From: Ligula intestinalis | Taxonomy: Eukaryota > Platyhelminthes > Cestoda > Diphyllobothriidea > Diphyllobothriidae | NCBI GenBank assembly: GCA_036362985.1 | Contig: JAYGXS010000005.1 | Location: forward strand, 32,476,372-32,540,371 | Reading direction: 5' to 3' | Length of the DNA: 64,000 bases | Shown: positions 31,331 through 43,660 of the stretch, piece by piece | Numbering within the stretch: the first letter of the stretch is position 1 | Layout of the letters: each line of letters opens with the position of its first letter | The notes under the pieces: generated by a model | The model's input: the letters and a program-made list of their open reading frames with translations, nothing else | The model's database searches: none | Told to the model about the DNA's origin: nothing | Translations under genes and position numbers: made by a program

Positions 31331-33804
31331 AAGGTGTCGTTGAAGCGTCGGACTGGACCTTCTGGTTGGCGAACACCCCATATCCTTAGACGAGGCAGCG
31401 GGGTAGTCGCTCGTTATTGGTCCACGCGAGTTGACCGTTCCAGTGTAGAAACATGACATGGATACTGGGGACTGCGGTTCGTATCATGTCCTTATACTTC
31501 AATTGCTAAATAGTTTGACGGCGATTCGGACTTCTAATGCTTATATTTTTCATCGTGGCGTTCAAGGCGAAGCTTTTTCTCCAAGAAAATCGCTAGTTGT
31601 TATGAAAGGAAACGAAGAGTGAAACGACATCAGAGGATACCACGAATAAACCTGAAGCAAAATATTTCCCCTCAATGGTCATCATTCTCTGATTCTCTGT
31701 CGCAGTCTTTTTTCCGGATGTCTCAAGGAGAAGGCATTCAAATTACGTATCAAACTCTTAATAATGCGTTCAAATAAAGCCCTTATCATTTATTTTCTCA
31801 GCTTCTCATACAAAATTGCAAAGGTGCCAGTGACCTGAACAAAACACCAACCGAGTCACTTATTTGCATCTATTCGAATTTGAACCAAGTGAAGGCTGGC
31901 AACCTCTTTACCTGTCTGCCAATGAAAAAGAAACTCCGATAAGTGTTTTGCAGCTCGGGAAGCCGACTACAGCGTCAAGTTCAAAGACCAAATCGGCTTC
32001 AAAGTCTGCATCACCGCACCCTGTCAAAGGGAGTTTTTATGCTGCAGAAAGAAAGTTCCGTTATTAACTTCTGCGAATTCAATTAAAAGTAATGGACTAA
32101 AGTGAGAAAGAGAGAGAGAGAGCGAATGATGCAAAGATAATTTTAACTAATCGAAATGCTCACACAACTTACCCGCCGAAATTCCTGGTCTAATGAGAAG
32201 GAAGTGAAAAGCCGTTGTGTGGTATAAATAACCTGCATAGTTACCAATCGAAAGATTAGAACCGTAATTTGTATTTTGATCTGATGAATGTCAAAAACAC
32301 ACAATGAATGTGGCTGAGAAATCCCTACATGACAGCAACCGAGAAGCATTGCAGAGGAAGGTACGTCAGACTGAACGACGTCATGTATCGCAAAAAGAGA
32401 GACAGCATTTGGAAAAAAACAGTTTTTTTGGCGGCCATTTCGAATTTGCCCTCATACCCATCACAAGAGATTGCTGCACTCAATAATGATGGGTTGCAGT
32501 GGGTATCCGAAGGTTCAGACAAGCAGACTTCTTTTTTCATGTGATTGTATCTCCTTTTCATAAGCTGGTTCCTTGAACGCGTATTCTCGCATATGTTGAG
32601 GCTGCATATGTTATAGTAGATTGAGGTGTATCAAATAGATCACCGCTTCATAGCTTCATAAATGTCAATTTTTGACATTGAGGGACTACGAAGATGCATC
32701 AGAAAGTGTACGGGCGATTTATCTTTTGCTGCAGACATAATTCTACAGAACAGGAAATCAGCTTAGGGAATTGAGCAGATTGACAGTGAGGCTGGCGAGA
32801 AAAAATCAGGGAGAAAGTAGAAAGATGGGAAATACGTACTGACATTATCCCAACAGTGGCATGAAGACACAATCACTGAGTAAGCATCCGAGGCTCCTAA
32901 TTACAAGAAGAAGGGGCTTTGCTTAGATGATAGAAAAGGAAGTCAAGATCTAGATCGAACCCGATGCGTGACTAAAAAATGCCACAGAACTTCCAATCAG
33001 GGATAAAAATGGTTCATTTATGTTTTCATGGAAATGCTTCTCTTTCTTTCTTTCTACCAATTTAAAGGTAGATTTTAAAGACAACGTAGGATAGCGTCTG
33101 TGAGGCAATCCTGCACTTAGCGTGCAAACATCTTGTTCAATAAATACGGGTTAATCCATTGGCATAAAGATGGACTCGGAAGCCTGAAAGACGCGCGAGC
33201 TGGTTGGACTCTTGTCTTCCGATCCTGCAGGAAATTTTCTAATGTTGTGAAAAAATCACGAAGTGGACTGATGCTGGCTAAAAGGGCACTTGTTACCAGA
33301 ATCCGGTAATATTTCCTGAAAACAAAGCATTTTGGCTCTCGAGCTTCCGTCAAAATACAATACCGGATTAATGTCATCAATGTCGTTACCAATGGAACAA
33401 CGAATAGTGAAGGGTAGGTTTGCAATAAATTGCCAGCAATTCAGTCGGCATCTACTTTGTAAAAACCTTTAGGATGCCTTTTTTCTAGGAGGAACGTCAA
33501 CAAACCAGGACTCTCGAAAATTGACTGCCACATTGTTTATGAACGTGTATCTGTCCCTGAAATAAGTACCAGTTTAGTATGCTAAGGGTTTAAACATCAT
33601 TATTCAACTCAGTGCCAAGGCTTAACAGTCGACTCGCCTGAAATTTGCGAGCTGAAAAACCTGAAAATTCCCCCTGAATATCAGGAAAAAAGAATACACC
33701 TGTACAGGTCAGCAAGTTTTCAAGACTCTGGTACTTTATGCGATCCTATTTTACCTGGGTCATGACAAACGAATGAGAGACCTTCGTTCTGGATCTTACT
33801 TTTC
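31331..33804. other. No recognisable gene; short GA and TTTC microsatellites
   Basis: A (GA)n run lies at about 32103-32122 and a (TTTC)n run near 33042-33056. The frames at 31864-32067 and 32304-32561 have no firm homology. Confidence 0.45.
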
Positions 33805-33905
33805 AGGGTGGTTTTGGGTTTTATCAAGGTGAGGCTTTGGTTTGACGCCGAGGTTAGAATTAGATTATGTGTGAGGGTTTAGGTGTGGATTAGGTCTATT
33901 TTACA
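33805..33905 (+). repeat. Weak degenerate TTAGGG-like tract
   Basis: Scattered GGTTTTGGGTTTT, GAGGTTAGAATTAG, GAGGGTTTAGG and GGATTAGG units, clearly less regular than the tract at 29.0 kb. The G-rich/T-rich strand asymmetry is the only firm point. Confidence 0.4.
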
Positions 33906-36837
33906 GCTTGAGTTAAAACGCGATAACATTTTTTTCCTTTTCTGGAATTTGGTATAAGACAAACTGTATTATCAGGGCTGCTTATTCCAAGTACTTAAGT
34001 GTAACTGCTATCCGATATCTGGTGTGAAAATTGCGTGAACCACGTGAAGATGGCTCGAGATTTTGTAGTCTAACAAAGTAATGCATTTTGTTTATTCTTT
34101 TGTCAATATGCAGCAGTATTTTCTACAAAATGTGAGTAAAATTACTTTTGAATTGTGCTGAATCTTGACTTAACTCAACCGCATAACTATGGACCTCCAA
34201 CATACCGTTTGTGAGTTTTGGACAAACGGACGTTGCAAAAGGTGTCAGTTGACAATAAAATATTCTCATTGAAGTTAACACAACTTTTGAAACAGGAGCG
34301 AAAAACAATGTATAAATAACTATCGAAAACCTTCCCATTTGGACATGTGGTGGGACTTTTTCTGCCAAATGCTTTAAATTCAATTCTAGTCTACCCTAAA
34401 ATTCATATAAAACATCAAGTTGGCAACTGGAGAAGTAAGTTTTAAAGTTGCCATTTAATTAAAAAAATATCGTTTCGGGCTTATTATTATATCAGAAACG
34501 GTTTTGCTTAACTGCGCAAAAAGCTTTACATTAAAGGATGAATAAATCAAAATCCCATGTCTCGGATGATTAAAAGCAAAAGCTTGTTGAGTTGCCTTAC
34601 CTCGTGTATAAAACAGGTGTTTTGAAAACGCTAACATCTGAGGTTTTAGATGGTTTCGTATTTAAACGTGTAAAATAAATGAGAATTGCGTTTACTGATT
34701 TGATTGTGCGTTTGGCAAATAACTTCGAATTTATTTCACTGAAGAGAGCCTTTCCTCACATTATGTATCTTAGTTTTTTAAAAAAAGGAATCAAAACGAA
34801 ATTTTACTTACCATTCCAGTATAATTTACAACGAGTTTAAAACGAACGATTAAAATTAAATTGTTGTTTATATTACACTTTTTACAGTAAATTTGGATTG
34901 CAAATTTGGCGACCGGGCGAAATAATAACCTACATCAGTAAACCTATCGTCAAAGAAACTTGCGATTTAGCGTATAAGGAAATATAACCCATCAGTATTT
35001 CGTTGAACTGTTGATATAACTCAACTCTCACTAACGAACTTACTTGAGTTCCAATGGTTCTGGCAAATAAAACTAAAAAACTTCCTGGTTGAGTTTGCCT
35101 CACTCTTAGATATTTAATTGACACGCGATTAGTTCAGACCTTTCAGAGCTATCGGGCTTTCTAAAATAATAAAACTTTCAGAACCAAATGAACATACCAT
35201 ACGCGTTTTAGTCACGCCTTTTAGTGGACGCAATAATCTAACCGCATGCAATGCAGGTATAACGTTTCCTCATCCCCGTGTATATTTGCAGTAAGAAAGC
35301 ATTTCGAAACAGGAAGCCTATGAAAATGATAAAGATAAACCACTATGTCAATGAGATTTTTTCAGCCGTCCCGGCTACATTATTGACTTTACTTGCCCAA
35401 CTATCGCAATTACGAAATATCTTCTCCAATAATATATCAGCAAAGGTTTATGAACAGTTAACTGCCATTTATTTTCAAAATACATTAAGTGAAGCAGATG
35501 CATCGACTCAAAGTGGTCCGTGTTCTAAAATACAGAAAAGAGCATGCAAATATCTTCCGCATGGGTAGGCATCTTGGATGATCTCCTTTTTGGACGGTTA
35601 ACATTGAAGTTGAGGTAGGCTGACAACATCCAGGACTAACAGCAGATTCCTTTTACTTATAAAATGTCAGCCAAATTTCTGAAGGGTGTTTTTGATTCAA
35701 ACTTATTTTTTTACGTATGGTTGCAATAAGTATTATCGCATGGTCTAACTTCAGAACTTACGGTCACGTCAACGTGCCGGCTTTTGAACAGGCCACTTTC
35801 TGATTTTCCGCAAAAATTAAACTCTGTATAAAATTTCCACTTTTTTAGTTAACATTCTATCATTGATGTTGGATGTTCCTGATAAATTTAAATATTCAAA
35901 TTCAAAGCTGCACAAAAATATTTTAGTTCAATTATTTTTTTCAAAAAATTCCATCTTCTTCAGATCTTATATTTGAAGAATGTGTAAATTTCAGTTTTAA
36001 AAAAATCATATATTGGCGAATAATTTTGAAACTTACCAGTTTTTACTGTTCGATTCAAGGCCTCCAAACTAAGTGTTTTATAAATTCTATGTAAGGAGAA
36101 GCAAGAAGTTCAGTATCGTTTAATGACGACGACATGTAGTTTTCAAAAGATTTTGCGGTGAATATGTACCAGGCCATATAATTTAGAATCAGCTTTAGTA
36201 TAATGCTTTATGGATGCACATGTCATGGACATAGAAAGTCTCATGATTAAAAACCTTTTTGTAATAAAAAATAAACTATATTTGAATGCACATCTTTGAA
36301 AAAGCTTAAATTGCTGCCAAATGAGTACGAAAAATAAATTTCGTTCGTATTTTCTGTACAGTATATTTGAATTTTACGAACTAAATGAATTTATAAGAAC
36401 ACAGAAAATCAATGGAGAAACTAAATTTTAGTTAAGAAGCCACTTGCTATTAAAATACGTAGTTGCAGGAGGCCAACAGAAATTTCCTTGGACAGCCGGC
36501 CTCACCTGACTGAATGAAGTGAGCCTAGGTTGTACGACAGCTATAATGGTAATCTTACTTAATTAACATTTTCGAATCGTTAACCTTTTTCTGCATTTTG
36601 GTTAAAAGTTTGTGAAATAGGGAACCTGCTCTACCTCTCTCCAATATTTTTCTACTGAACCATTGCATCGCCTGAGGAAAAAAGTGAATTGGAACGTCTG
36701 AAGCGTCCTAAACTTGTTTCCCTGGTGCACTCCAACTAGCATTACTTGCATGGACATATCTCAACAAGTGGCCTAGTGAAAAATGGCAAATTTATCCTGC
36801 TTAGTCATAAAGGCAAAAGGACAGAGCAGCGCACGTG
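33906..36837. other. No recognisable feature; strongly AT-rich
   Basis: Only short AT-driven frames are present, for example 34123-34383 minus and 35278-35568 plus, without motifs. A CTGAGGA with a downstream GGAACGTC at about 36672-36696 is a very weak hammerhead-like trace. Confidence 0.45.
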
Positions 36838-36985
36838 TAGTAATGGCCATTCCACTCACCTTTCCGTTTGCCGGCTCTCCCATCTGTCTAAGCTACGACC
36901 CGCTGTGTGTCTGCTTACGGGGCTCGAGAATGAGCCCCAAGACAGAGTGGAACGAATGACTTTCGTTACAGATCGGCGAACGTTA
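36838..36985 (+). repeat. tRNA-derived SINE, 3' part only
   Basis: Begins with AATGGCCATTCCACTC, inside the hammerhead just upstream of the predicted cleavage site, and continues CCTTTCCGTTTGCCGG. It then holds the 3' part: GGGGCTCGAGAATGAGCCCC, AAGACAGAGTGGAACGAATG and a final GTTACAG. It is truncated at the 5' end and followed 43 bases later by another copy in the same orientation. Confidence 0.65.
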
Positions 36986-37027
36986 ATCAGCGAGCGTCAA
37001 TACTTCCCACTAAAAAGTGACTAGACA

Positions 37028-37255
37028 ATGCGTTTGTGACTTAATAGTACTAGATTTCTGATCAAAAAGATCACGAGATCGAGCCTCGGATAGTGCACCT
37101 TGGTTTGGTATCACAAGTTGATGACTGCCAATGAGTTGAAACTGGACATCCCAGTCTGCTTTGCTTAGACAACCGACCGTTTTGCGGCTGCTGGCGGGGC
37201 TTGTAAATACACCATCAAGGCAGAACAGACGAGTGAGTTCTGGTAGCAATCACTA
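37028..37255 (+). repeat. tRNA-derived SINE with degraded hammerhead
   Basis: Head GTGACTTAATAGTACTAG, TTCTGATCAAAAAGATCACG and box B-like GATCGAGCCTC. The hammerhead region near 37118-37156 reads TTGATGA, a weak stem II, GAAA, and ends with ATC before CCAGTC; stem I is lost. The tail ACCGTTTTGCGGCTGCTGGC, AAGGCAGAACAGACGAGTGA and GTTCTGGTAG is shared with the other long copies. Confidence 0.75.
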
Positions 37256-40200
37256 AATCTTCATCAACGAAGGTGAATATCACTTTTTTATTCAGAAACG
37301 ACTGTGCAATAGTTAAAAAAGCGACACATTTTTATAAAATTAACCCCAATCCCTTCTCTGGCTCATTGCCCAGCTGATTAGTTTGTAGGCAAAGCTTCGC
37401 CTTGATGTGTTTGTGCGCTGAGAGAATGCCTCTGCACCGAACCGACAGCAGAAATAAGACGTCGGTCAACTGGCCAAACTCAAGGCACTAACAACTGTTG
37501 GCTAGTAGAGCAGGCTGTTTACCTATTCTTTTTTTAATGCAGCAAAAACGATGACGCAGAGGACTGACCCTGTACCAACGTCAGACAGTCTTGGCAAACA
37601 CAGACGCGGGACAATATAACTAATGCTCTGATATTTTTTAATGTGAATTCGTTGCTTTTGGCTCATTTGTGCACAGTTAATTTTCAGTTCGTTTTTAAAA
37701 TTTTCCCCAAATGTCTTATACTCAACGATAAATTAAATGCATTGAACAGTAGAATAGCAATTCTTGATGTAAATGATAAAATAAGTCAGCGAAATGAAAA
37801 CACGGAAAGGCCAGAGAATGGGCAAAATGGTTGTTTTGTTCACGGCCAATAGTTTACTACCCTAAACATTTTAAGATATGGACTGTTCATTTTCAGTTTA
37901 ATCACTACTTTTCATAGCAGATGGGCTTAACGTTTGCTTGCAGCTAGTGGCACCTAGATGTTTCGTCCCCTAGGGAACCTCTTGTTTTAGAGCCAACTCA
38001 CATGTCTGCCTCATGGATATTCACCAAACAAGGTTCGTCGTTAGCCCCAGCTAACTGAACTGGGGAAGTAAAAACTTATATTTCAAACGTTTAAACGGTC
38101 CCGAAGAAATTCAGTCACACCCGCTAGAGGAATTTCCCCAGCTTTACACAGGTTTGTCCAGCGTGTATTCGAATTAACTTTTTATTACTAATTTTGAGTG
38201 TTAAAGTATGGCCTTTCATTTTTCACAACATTTGCTTATTTATTCATCGCTACTTCCACACTATATTGTGCGAAACGCTGTTTAGTTCTCGTATGGTATA
38301 CGTCAATCAAAAGAAACAGGGCCAAGTACGCGGTGGTAAAAATTCGAAATTGCTTACAACGCATATAACGGATTACCTCGCTGTTCATAAAGGTGTGGTA
38401 ACAAGTTCACAGTCAAAAAGTCTTCAGGGAGGCCATCGTCGTACATATCTAAAACACAAATTACATCGCCAGCACTCTGTAAACCACAGAGGCAGCCAGC
38501 ACTTCGAAATCGGAAAATTCTTGTTCATTTCTTTCGCATTCGCCTGAACAAGCACCTAGAGAAGGACTTTCTCTATCCATACTTCTGAATCTTGTTTCAA
38601 TGTACTGCGAATAAAAAACTTAGTCTGATGAAAACTGTGAAAACATTTCAGGAACAAATGTGTATTTGTTGATGTAAGTTATAAACAAACGTTGTAAAAA
38701 TAAAATGCAGCAAGTCTGAAAGAAGGTCAAACGGACTTCGTGGGCACTGGCAATAATTCACTTTATTAAATTATTTCAGATATAAGCTGTTCACTTCAGC
38801 TGGAGAATTTGTCCGAATTTTTTTGGAAGGTTTGGTTAGTGTAGGCAATCCCTGGAGCGTCCATTACCTGGGTATCTTCTTATATAAAGCCTGACAATAT
38901 ACTATTTATACGTCATTTGACATACACGGCTATCGAGAAATCTCTATTTACCGAATTGCGGAATAGACATTTACCGTCCAGATGATTTAAAGATCTACTC
39001 TGATTTGTACGCCGCTGTTGTTTTCCCTCCCTCTCTTTCTCTGTGACTTACATCCACGAATGAAGTGCTTAAGTCTGTTTTGATTGCTAACATAGAATAT
39101 GGTGATTCAATCAAAATTGTGAGGACATTTCGCAGAAAATTTGCGTTCTACGTTGCAAGTGATAAATTAATTTTGTGAAACAAAAACATGAAAAGTTTGA
39201 TAAATGCAGGGCGGCTGTCATGACTCTAGCTATAAATCACTACTCCAAACGACTTTTAAAATTGAATTATTGTTTATTTGGAAGAATTTAGTCATTGTTA
39301 CTAGCAGGAGGAAAGCAAATGTTTTGCCTACAGCTGACGACACTGCCAACATTCCATTTCTAGCAACCTTATATTCTAAAGCCAGACAGTAACTCCGAAT
39401 GCTCTTCGTTCAGCATACAGAGTTAGTTGTAAAGCTCTTTGCAATGAATAAAAAATAAAGATTGGGACATTGTTTATTCAAAAATTAATTGGAAAATAAG
39501 CTGAAGGGCACTAAGAATGGTGACACAAAACATGTCCTATCTAAAGCAGGATTTCTACAATTTTAGGTCCACGTTCAATGTAGATTCTTGTTTCGCACTA
39601 AGCAAGTGTTACGACAAAATTCTAGTTTCAAATATGGTAACCAAAATTGGTCGTAAGTTCCTTTTTCGATTGCCATCCTCTAGAAATGTATTTAAAAGGC
39701 TGCCCATTATGTACACCGTGTGGTGGTCTTGGACGTACAACGCTTCTCAAACTTCAATGTGAAAGCATCTTACAGCAGGTACGCTGCTCAGAAATTGCAT
39801 GCTTCAATAATCTGAACCGGTGAGAGTAAACAAGACAATGATTTTTGGAATTTCAGTGGGTAAGGTATCGCATTAAATGTTTACTGAAATTCCTAAATGT
39901 TTCCGTTTTGTTTAGAAACCATTGCACATGTGGCCTTTAAGTACTGATTGTTATGTATCAAAATTACCAACTCAGCGCAGGATGCCAACTTTTCATTGCG
40001 CTTTCTTCTGACCGCTTGCTTAAAGCTTATGAGGTAAAAAGGTTGGTTAATTAGTTGCACATTGTCTTATGCATTCAAATGTACAGAAGTTGCCAAAGAC
40101 CATGCAACTTTCATAATTTTGTATAAGTTTCATCAGTACTCAAATACCATCGCGAATGCATTTAGGAAAACTCAGAAATAATAATGGCATATAAAGTTCT

Positions 40201-41444
40201 TAAAAAAACTATAGGAATTACTAAGTCTTTTTATAAAAAAATAAATTTTCTTGATAATCCTGTGGTTCTAGAGACGTAAAAAAGACCTATAAATTAGAAA
40301 AATAAATGTAGGTATTGTGTTAAGTTGAAAACTTGAAGCAACCACTTTCTATTTATAGAAGGTCTTTTCTTTAGTCAAAATGTTTTCTAAATTTGACCGT
40401 CATGGATAGGTGTATGTTGAATGTCGTCGAGAGAAGTGTGTCATTATTTTCTTTGTTTTGACTGTGTTCATTGATAAATTTATAAATTGCGTATCTGTTC
40501 CACGTTTACTCCAAAACCTTTTAAAATAAGATATAAAAATAAAGCATTTGCCGTAAGAAAGTGTTTTCCGATAATAGTTTTAATGCGTATGGCAACGTTT
40601 CTAATATGAAGAAATGCCTCAAAACAGCAAACCACATTGTCAAGAGTGAATAAAGTCCATAGTGGACTTGTGAAATTACTGTTCCAAAGATAAATAAAAA
40701 ACGTTCCATAAAAGGTTATCTATAAGAATGTTTTTTGATTAGATATTTGGCCGACGAACATGTACGTGTATGAATTTTTTTTAACCTAATGCCACAAAGA
40801 AATTACGAATTTTGAGAATTTGAGTGGAGGTGAAAGAACTTTCTTTTCTATTCATAATGGATTATTTTTCGCATAAGTGACTTTATTCGACAATCAGTTG
40901 TAAGCTTGTGAATTCTTAAGAACTGGCTATATACATTGCCATTTTTTAATATTGATTATTTTTTCATTTTCGAAATAACGCAAAAGTGGGAAGTAAACCA
41001 AAGAAAAAACTTTATTCATACACAACTTACATTCAACAAGAATATCTTTGTCTTAACTTCACATTAACGTGTTCGAAATTTTGTTTTTATGCAAGGACAA
41101 AATGAGCGTTATTAGTGCAGTTAAGCGAAAAAATTTATAGTACTGCATTTTGTGAAAAACATCTTCAGAGGATAGCTAAACATAATGTTTAAAACGCAAA
41201 TCTGCAATTTTAATGCAAATAAATGTGATTCAATTAATTTGGTTTCAGATTCAAATCTGAACAATTTCGGACAAAACATTCCAGTTCTAGAAGAGATACC
41301 TTCCGTACCTCTTTTACTTATTTTGGAGATCCTTCATAGTATAACCAACATGGCAACAGTAGCTTATGTGTCCTCACTCATTAATCCCTACTTCTTGCAT
41401 GTTTTAAAACGAAAACAGTGGTTATGGGCGGAAAATTAGTACAC
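37256..41444. other. No recognisable feature; AT-rich
   Basis: Frames such as 38194-38547 (117 codons, plus) and 39517-39762 show no domain and no supporting exon structure that I can see. I call no gene. Confidence 0.45.
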
Positions 41445-41917
41445 GCAGTGAGATATACTTTAAAAAACGCTAAATTCATTATTTTACTGTATAAAGAAGC
41501 GTTTTTGATTTATATCTGCAGATTCTCCTAATCTGTATTAATATTTTAGTTATTGCGGGAAACCCTAGTTATTTAATTGCAGGTTTCTTGATTTTCCCAA
41601 AAAATTGAAATAGTTGTTAGGAGGTCATCTACTTCAACTAACCTGTGGTCCAACTTACCGTTCTGCAGTTAGATTTGTACAGTTCGCGGCGCCAAGTGCC
41701 GTGCACACCTTCAATTTACACGCAGAGCAACTAACTCCCGGCTGCCACGGGCAGCAACGTCGACGACATATTTTACACTTTGAACTTATTTATAAAAATT
41801 TCCTTCTCTGCCTATCCTATTTCCCAGCCCCACAAAACTCTATAACCACCATTTTTGCAGAACAAAATGCTGGGAGTAGGGGTATATGAGTGGGGCTACA
41901 TAAGCTACTTTTGCCAC
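41445..41917 (+). repeat. Repeat C, copy 1
   Basis: This stretch is homologous along about 470 bases to the reverse complement of 51842-52315. Shared blocks include GATTTATATCTGCAGATTCT, CCTAATCTGTATTA, AATTGCAGGTTTCTTG, TTAGGAGGTCATCTACTTCA, CTACATAAGCTACTTTTGCC and others. No coding frame is conserved between the copies. The family is unknown to me. It could be a non-autonomous DNA transposon or the end of a larger element. Confidence 0.7.
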
Positions 41918-43579
41918 AAACATTAACGCGCAGTTTAATTATTTTTTCGTACTAGCATAGGAAATTTCTTCCGCAGGAGACTACTCCCAAGTTCCCCAAA
42001 TTTAATGGCCATTCGTCTAAATAAATCTAAATAAAATGACGATTTAACTTTGCAAAAGTTTTTCGCACGATTAAATAAACTTAATTAATCAAAAAAGTCT
42101 TAATAAATATACCTTAAATTACCAAGTCAAATTTCATCATGAAAGTTGTACGGTCGTTGGCGTCTACTGTATGTTAGAGAAGCATGCTCCAGTTAAAAAG
42201 TTTTGCACACATTTTGCAGTATGTTGATGTTAACTCAAAATTGCAGTGATTGGCTAAAAATGACCACGTTCGCACGATCGATCGAGAAATGAATTCAGAC
42301 GAGTGTTTGAATTCTAGTTTTCTGTACGTGTAAAAAATAGGATGACTTCTTAAGCAAACGAAACCCTTTGGTTCTGTGCGAGGTTCTCAGATCGTCACTT
42401 ACAGAAGTAGCAATAGAACAGGAGACTCTTAATAATCGACGATCACTAACGCAGGCGTGGATGGTGTGCGCAAGGCCCTACTTGCTGGTGACTAATCGAT
42501 ACAATTAGTGGCTGAATAGTAAAACCATATGCATGTGTCATTCAATTCGAGGCTTTTATTGCTGGTGGATGCAATGGATCCCCATCCCTTGAAAACACGT
42601 GAGCGGCCTCCATCGCGTCGCAAAACCGCATTCTCTTCGTGAAAATGCGACGTTAGCATGCTTAGAGGATGGTCTGTATTATTAAAAGGCCATTTGGTGT
42701 ATGGAATATTATACACTAGCGTGACTGCCTTCTCCTCTAAGCCTGCTAAGGTGTTCACACTTTTTTTACGGAATTTAAGAGAATGAAGGAGCGCTTTTGG
42801 CATCCGCGAACTCCACACGATGACAATGCAACCAACCTGCATATCGTTTCCAAAACCACCCCCAACACAATTGCAAAAAACTTTGTCAACTTGTGTATAA
42901 CCCCGTCTGCTCTCGTTGCTACCATGCCTTTGGATCACAGATCAGCGTCGGGACCCCTAATATAACCCGAGTACCTTTTCCCTGACATTCTGTTACCGAA
43001 CTGGCTTGTTCTACTACAAATGCGTCAGAAACAATTATCAATTAAGCAGCACAACCTGGCCCCAAAGCTGCAAAGCGCCTTCAAAATTTGCACACGAGAC
43101 TATTCCAATGAATCCTTATGCCAAACTTTTCCCTCCTGTACAACAACTGAAATTAAACATTAGAAAACGCGAGAATTTGAATGGTGTGGGAGACCTGACA
43201 TCTTATGTGGTCTGGCGCATAAGTGGAAAACCATTTTGTGTCGGGACGCGTAGGCGGATGGTGTCAGCTACAGTGCCTAATCGCATTCCAAGTTTGGTTC
43301 GACATCAAAGTGCACTGGGAGTTTAGGATACATTCATCGTAGTTTGGCTTTACAATAATTAAATTCACCTGCAGGGCACTGCGGCACTCGTATAATCTGA
43401 CAACAATGAACTTCGACTTTTAAAATGCTCCTTGTGCGAGTGGTGTGAATGTTAGCAACAGTGCAAGAGGCCAGGTACTGGCAGCAGTTGCCAAGGAGCG
43501 GGCAAGGTGACTGAAACAACAGCATCAGTAGCTTACCAATTGCGGCACACATATGCTGCAAAACCTTGACTTACCTGTT
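41918..43579. other. Unassigned; contains a 148-codon open frame on the minus strand
   Basis: The minus-strand frame at 42492-42938 (148 codons) is the longest unassigned frame in this half of the window. It contains ALLHSLKFRKKSVNTLAG and EEKAVTLVYNIPYT, but I cannot match it to a family. On the plus strand 43006-43326 is also open. Because a PLE-like tail follows at 43.58 kb, the region could be a degraded retroelement body. Confidence 0.35.
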
Positions 43580-43660
43580 ATCTGATGATGAATTCAAAAG
43601 AGGATCCGAAACATCAGTCTAATAAATTACTTGTTCCAGCGATAGAGCATCTTTCTTCCC
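43575..43660 (+). repeat. PLE-like tail with hammerhead-like core
   Basis: CTGATGA (43582-43588) is followed by a stem II-like TGAATTC...GGATCC (five of six pairs, loop AAAAGA), GAAA (43608-43611), CATC and AGTCTAATAAATTACTTG, TTCCAGCGATAGAGC. The core and GAAA match the hammerhead consensus exactly; stem I is not formed. The end motif marks it as a PLE-type tail. Confidence 0.6.

Noticed and set aside
31864..32067. Open frame with EGWQPL, faintly like a sulfotransferase-type segment
   Set aside because: The likeness is limited to about six residues and nothing else of the family is visible.
36672..36696. CTGAGGA followed by GGAACGTC, like the PLE hammerheads
   Set aside because: The bases between do not form a hairpin and GAAA is not present; it may be a highly decayed tail but cannot be supported.
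38194..38547. 117-codon plus-strand frame as a gene
   Set aside because: No recognisable domain, no splice context, and AT-rich neighbourhood; not enough support.
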